A DNA stretch of 7,931 bases from an uncultured Oscillospiraceae bacterium (lineage in GTDB: Bacteria > Bacillota > Clostridia > Oscillospirales > Oscillospiraceae): contig CAKTQP010000066.1 of NCBI GenBank assembly GCA_934597165.1, positions 1 through 7,931 of the forward strand. Direction: 5' to 3'. Positions within the stretch are counted from its first letter, which is position 1. Each line of letters begins with the position of its first letter. Positions 6,108 through 7,931 of this stretch are shown here, in pieces. A program made the translations under genes and the position numbers. A model generated the notes under the pieces. It was not told the origin of the DNA, ran no database searches, and saw only the letters and a list, made by a program, of their open reading frames with translations.

Positions 6108-6136
6108 TTGACGGGTGGGGCTTGGCCTGATATAAT
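6108..6136 (+). promoter_or_regulatory. Near-consensus promoter of the ABC-2 permease gene
   Basis: TTGACG (6108-6113, 5 of 6) and TATAAT (6131-6136, 6 of 6) have the ideal 17-bp spacer. The -35 begins 1 bp after the dus stop codon. The predicted start is near 6143, 30 nt before the start codon. The permease can therefore be expressed alone as well as by read-through from dus. Confidence 0.85.
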
Positions 6137-6172
6137 AAATTGTTATCAACTTTCCCCCGAAGGGAGTGCTTT

Positions 6173-6955
6173 ATGAAACGATTTTTCCATGATATGCAGC
6201 GCTATCGCCGCTATATGTTCTACTCCGCCAAGGCACAGCTGAAAAACGAGGTGGCCGGCTCCTTCCTGAACCGACTGTGGTGGATCTTAGACCCGCTGCT
6301 GTTTATGCTGGTCTACACCTTTGTATACAGCATCGTCTTTGGCCGAAAACAGGATTATCTGTGCGCCTTCATCTTCCTGGGCTACTGCTCCTGGGAGTTC
6401 TTCAACCGCTCCATCAACCAGAGCGTGAAGATCGTCAAGAAGTACAAAGCGGTGGTCTCCAAGGTGTATCTGCCAAAGTTCGTGCTCATCCTATCGAGCA
6501 TGATGGTCAACGCCTTCAAGATGGGCATCTCGCTGGGCATCGTGGCCATCACCATGCTCCTCTACCGCATCCCACCGAGCTTGACCATGCTATGGGTCAT
6601 CCCATACCTGCTCCTGCTCTTCCTGCTGACCTTTGGGTTCAGCTGCTTCCTGCTCCACTGCGGCGTCTTCTTTGAGGACTTGGCTAACATCGTGCGCGTG
6701 GGGCTGCGGCTGCTGTTCTATATGTCCGGTATCTTCTACAACCCGGAGGTGCAGCTGACCGGCGTGGTGCGTTACTTGATGATCCGCTTGAACCCCACCT
6801 GCTATATCATCACCCAGCTGCGCAACACGGTGCTGTACGGACAGATGCCGTTGTGGCACTGGCTCATCGTGTGGGGCGTGGTCGGGTTGATCGTGTCCGC
6901 TTTGGGCGTGGCGCTCATTTATCGGTACGAACGACGTTATGTGAAAACCATTTGA
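6173..6955 (+). CDS. ABC-2 type export permease, Wzm/TagG/KpsM-like
   Basis: This encodes 260 residues with about six membrane helices, typical of permeases that export lipid-linked polysaccharides such as teichoic acids, O-antigens and capsules. The N-terminal amphipathic stretch AQLKNEVAGSFLNRLWWILD (21-40) leading into PLLFMLVYTFVYSIVFG (41-57) is the family hallmark. So are FFEDLANIVRVGLRLLFYMSGIFY (about 166-189) and LNPTCYIITQLRNTVLYGQMP (about 206-226) before the last helix. A basic tail RYERRYVKTI ends in the cytoplasm. The ATG at 6173 is chosen because GGGAG (6162-6166) lies 6 nt upstream; in-frame TTG 6140 falls at the promoter. Such permeases need an ATP-binding subunit (Wzt/TagH type), normally encoded next door. 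Here the gene is closed by a terminator and followed by mrp, and the other side is dus. The substrate and partner are unknown. No glycan genes are in the window. Confidence 0.88.
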   Translation: MKRFFHDMQRYRRYMFYSAKAQLKNEVAGSFLNRLWWILDPLLFMLVYTFVYSIVFGRKQDYLCAFIFLGYCSWEFFNRSINQSVKIVKKYKAVVSKVYLPKFVLILSSMMVNAFKMGISLGIVAITMLLYRIPPSLTMLWVIPYLLLLFLLTFGFSCFLLHCGVFFEDLANIVRVGLRLLFYMSGIFYNPEVQLTGVVRYLMIRLNPTCYIITQLRNTVLYGQMPLWHWLIVWGVVGLIVSALGVALIYRYERRYVKTI

Positions 6956-6963
6956 AACCTTTT

Positions 6964-6998
6964 CGACCCACGCAGGGCTGTCTGTGTGGGTCGTTTTT
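6964..6998 (+). terminator. Rho-independent terminator after the permease gene
   Basis: CGACCCACGCAG (6964-6975) pairs with CTGTGTGGGTCG (6982-6993), 12 bp with one G-T pair, around the loop GGCTGT. TTTTT follows at 6994-6998. It lies 8 bp after the permease stop and isolates mrp from the dus-permease unit. Confidence 0.93.
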
Positions 6999-7029
6999 CG
7001 CCTGTGGGAAAAGAATGTCCGGATTTTCA

Positions 7030-7058
7030 TTGCTTTTTGAGAAAAGGTATGGTAAATT
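7030..7058 (+). promoter_or_regulatory. Candidate promoter of mrp with extended -10
   Basis: TTGCTT (7030-7035) and TAAATT (7053-7058) are 17 bp apart. The -10 is weak (4 of 6), but a TG at 7050-7051 one base before it gives an extended -10 that could compensate. The predicted start is about 7065, some 46 nt before the mrp start codon. The surrounding 7001-7110 region is clearly more AT-rich than its neighbours, as expected of a promoter region. Confidence 0.5.
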
Positions 7059-7110
7059 GGGAAAGATATGATGATGTTCAATCTAAATTCTTGTAAAGGA
7101 GTTTTTAATT

Positions 7111-7931
7111 ATGTCTTGTTCCAGCTGTTCTTCTAACAACAACAATCCCAACAACTGCACCAGCGATTGCTCCTCCTGCGGCGACACCTCCTGTGCCTCC
7201 CGTGAGACCCAGCAGCAGTCCTCTTGCAGCCATGACTGTTCCTCTTGCAGCGAACATTGCGCACCGCCCAAGGTGGGTCAGAACCAGTATTCCAACATCC
7301 GTCACCTGATCGGCGTGGTCAGCGGCAAGGGCGGCGTGGGCAAGAGCATGGTCACCTGCTCCATGGCCGCCGCTATGGCAAAGCTCGGCTACAAGACCGC
7401 CGTCCTGGACGCCGACATCACCGGTCCCTCCGTGCCCAAGACCTTCGGCATCACTCAGAAGGCTCGCGGCTCTGAAAAGGGTCTGCTGCCCTCCGAATCC
7501 AAGGGCGGCGTGAAGGTCATGTCCCTGAACCTCATCGCCCGCAACGAGACCGACCCCGTTGTCTGGCGTGGTCCCGTCATCGCCGGTGTGGTCAAGCAGT
7601 TCTGGACGGACGTGTATTGGGGCGACGTGGACTATATGTTCGTGGATATGCCTCCCGGAACCGGCGACGTGCCTCTGACCGTGTTCCAGTCCCTGCCGGT
7701 GGACACCATCATCGTGGTCACCTCTCCTCAGGATCTGGTCTCCATGATCGTGGCAAAGGCTCTGAACATGGCAAAGCTCATGGACGTGCCCGTGCTGGGC
7801 CTGGTGGAGAACTTCTCCTACTTCCAGTGTCCCGACTGCGGCAAGCGTCACGACATCTTCGGCAAGAGCCACATCGACAAGGTGGCCGCTGAGAACGAAG
7901 TGAAGGTGCTGGCACAGCTGCCCATGGATCC
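7111..7931 (+). CDS. mrp: Mrp/NBP35-family Fe-S cluster carrier ATPase (3' end beyond window)
   Basis: The frame is open from ATG 7111 to the window end, 273 complete codons. AAAGGAG (7095-7101) lies 9 nt upstream. Residues 1-53 are Ser/Asn/Cys-rich with ten cysteines (3, 6, 16, 20, 23, 28, 39, 43, 46, 50). From about 63 the P-loop ATPase begins: deviant Walker A SGKGGVGKS (71-79, signature lysine K73), LDADITGPS (99-107), WRGPV (152-156), VDMPPGTGDV (178-187) and TSPQDLV (204-210). C240 and C243 in FQCPDCGKRH are the dimer-bridging CPxC pair that holds a 4Fe-4S cluster. Known family proteins are cytoplasmic dimers that carry Fe-S clusters to apo-enzymes, a need that fits an anaerobe with pyruvate:ferredoxin oxidoreductase. 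The N-terminal MIP18-like domain of many bacterial Mrp proteins is absent, with the Cys-rich leader in its place. Codon bias is strong, suggesting high expression. Any C-terminal extension lies outside the window. Confidence 0.95.
   Translation, partial: MSCSSCSSNNNNPNNCTSDCSSCGDTSCASRETQQQSSCSHDCSSCSEHCAPPKVGQNQYSNIRHLIGVVSGKGGVGKSMVTCSMAAAMAKLGYKTAVLDADITGPSVPKTFGITQKARGSEKGLLPSESKGGVKVMSLNLIARNETDPVVWRGPVIAGVVKQFWTDVYWGDVDYMFVDMPPGTGDVPLTVFQSLPVDTIIVVTSPQDLVSMIVAKALNMAKLMDVPVLGLVENFSYFQCPDCGKRHDIFGKSHIDKVAAENEVKVLAQLPMD
7156..7260 (+). repeat. Two in-frame copies of a Cys module in the Mrp leader
   Basis: Residues 16-28 (CTSDCSSCGDTSC, bases 7156-7194) and 39-50 (CSHDCSSCSEHC, bases 7225-7260) share the pattern C-x2-D-C-S-S-C-x3/4-C, separated by a Gln/Ser-rich linker. 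At the DNA level the first 24 bases of each copy match at about 17 positions, so this is a diverged rather than a recent duplication, or convergence on the same motif. Confidence 0.65.

Noticed and set aside
7083..7271. Ser/Cys repeat-like DNA at the start of mrp as a possible non-coding repeat or CRISPR-like array
   Set aside because: The repetition is at the amino-acid level within a good reading frame with a ribosome binding site. The copies are diverged and not evenly spaced.
7105..7872. A 255-codon open frame on the minus strand opposite mrp
   Set aside because: The plus-strand frame encodes the Walker A, CPxC and other Mrp motifs. The antisense product is His/Gly/Ala-rich and without motifs.
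7926..7931. GGATCC at the very end of the window, which could suggest a cloning junction
   Set aside because: It falls in frame in mrp as ordinary codons, and the same six bases occur elsewhere in the window (for example near 2760 and 4030), so chance is sufficient.

Overview
The window is about 8 kb of GC-rich DNA (roughly 58-60% GC by eye) with short intergenic gaps, AGGAGG-like ribosome binding sites, sigma-A type promoters and strong hairpin/T-tract terminators. It holds a SpoIIE sporulation phosphatase, a pyruvate:ferredoxin oxidoreductase tail and a clostridial-style Cys-rich Mrp/NBP35 ATPase. Together these point to an anaerobic, endospore-forming member of the Clostridia, most likely a high-GC Oscillospiraceae-type gut bacterium. 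That placement is inferred from gene content and composition, not from a search.

Layout, left to right: (1) 1-168, the last 55 codons of a pyruvate:ferredoxin oxidoreductase, closed by a strong terminator. (2) 324-743, a short XRE-family regulator with a C-terminal membrane segment, with its own promoter and a UUCG-loop terminator. (3) 861-2216, a MATE-family efflux pump behind a perfect-consensus TTGACA/TATAAT promoter. (4) A symmetric, bidirectional terminator at 2216-2249 that separates it from two convergent minus-strand genes: a 92-residue tail-anchored protein of unknown function (2252-2530) and spoIIE (2607-4955). (5) A 182-bp divergent promoter region. (6) 5138-6106, a DusB/NifR3-type tRNA-dihydrouridine synthase, followed without a terminator by 6173-6955, a Wzm/TagG-like ABC-2 export permease with its own consensus promoter and a terminator. 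(7) 7111 to the window end, an N-terminal portion of an Mrp/NBP35 Fe-S cluster carrier ATPase whose Cys-rich leader carries a duplicated cysteine module.

Most genes here are ordinary chromosomal housekeeping or sporulation genes, each largely in its own transcription unit. I see no mobile element, CRISPR array, rRNA or tRNA, and no clear multi-gene novel system. The points most worth a second look are the doubled Cys motif of Mrp, the ABC permease with no ATPase beside it, the membrane-tethered regulator next to the MATE pump with TTGC/GCAA dyads at both promoters, the small tail-anchored protein downstream of spoIIE, and short hairpins close to the predicted transcription starts of three genes.
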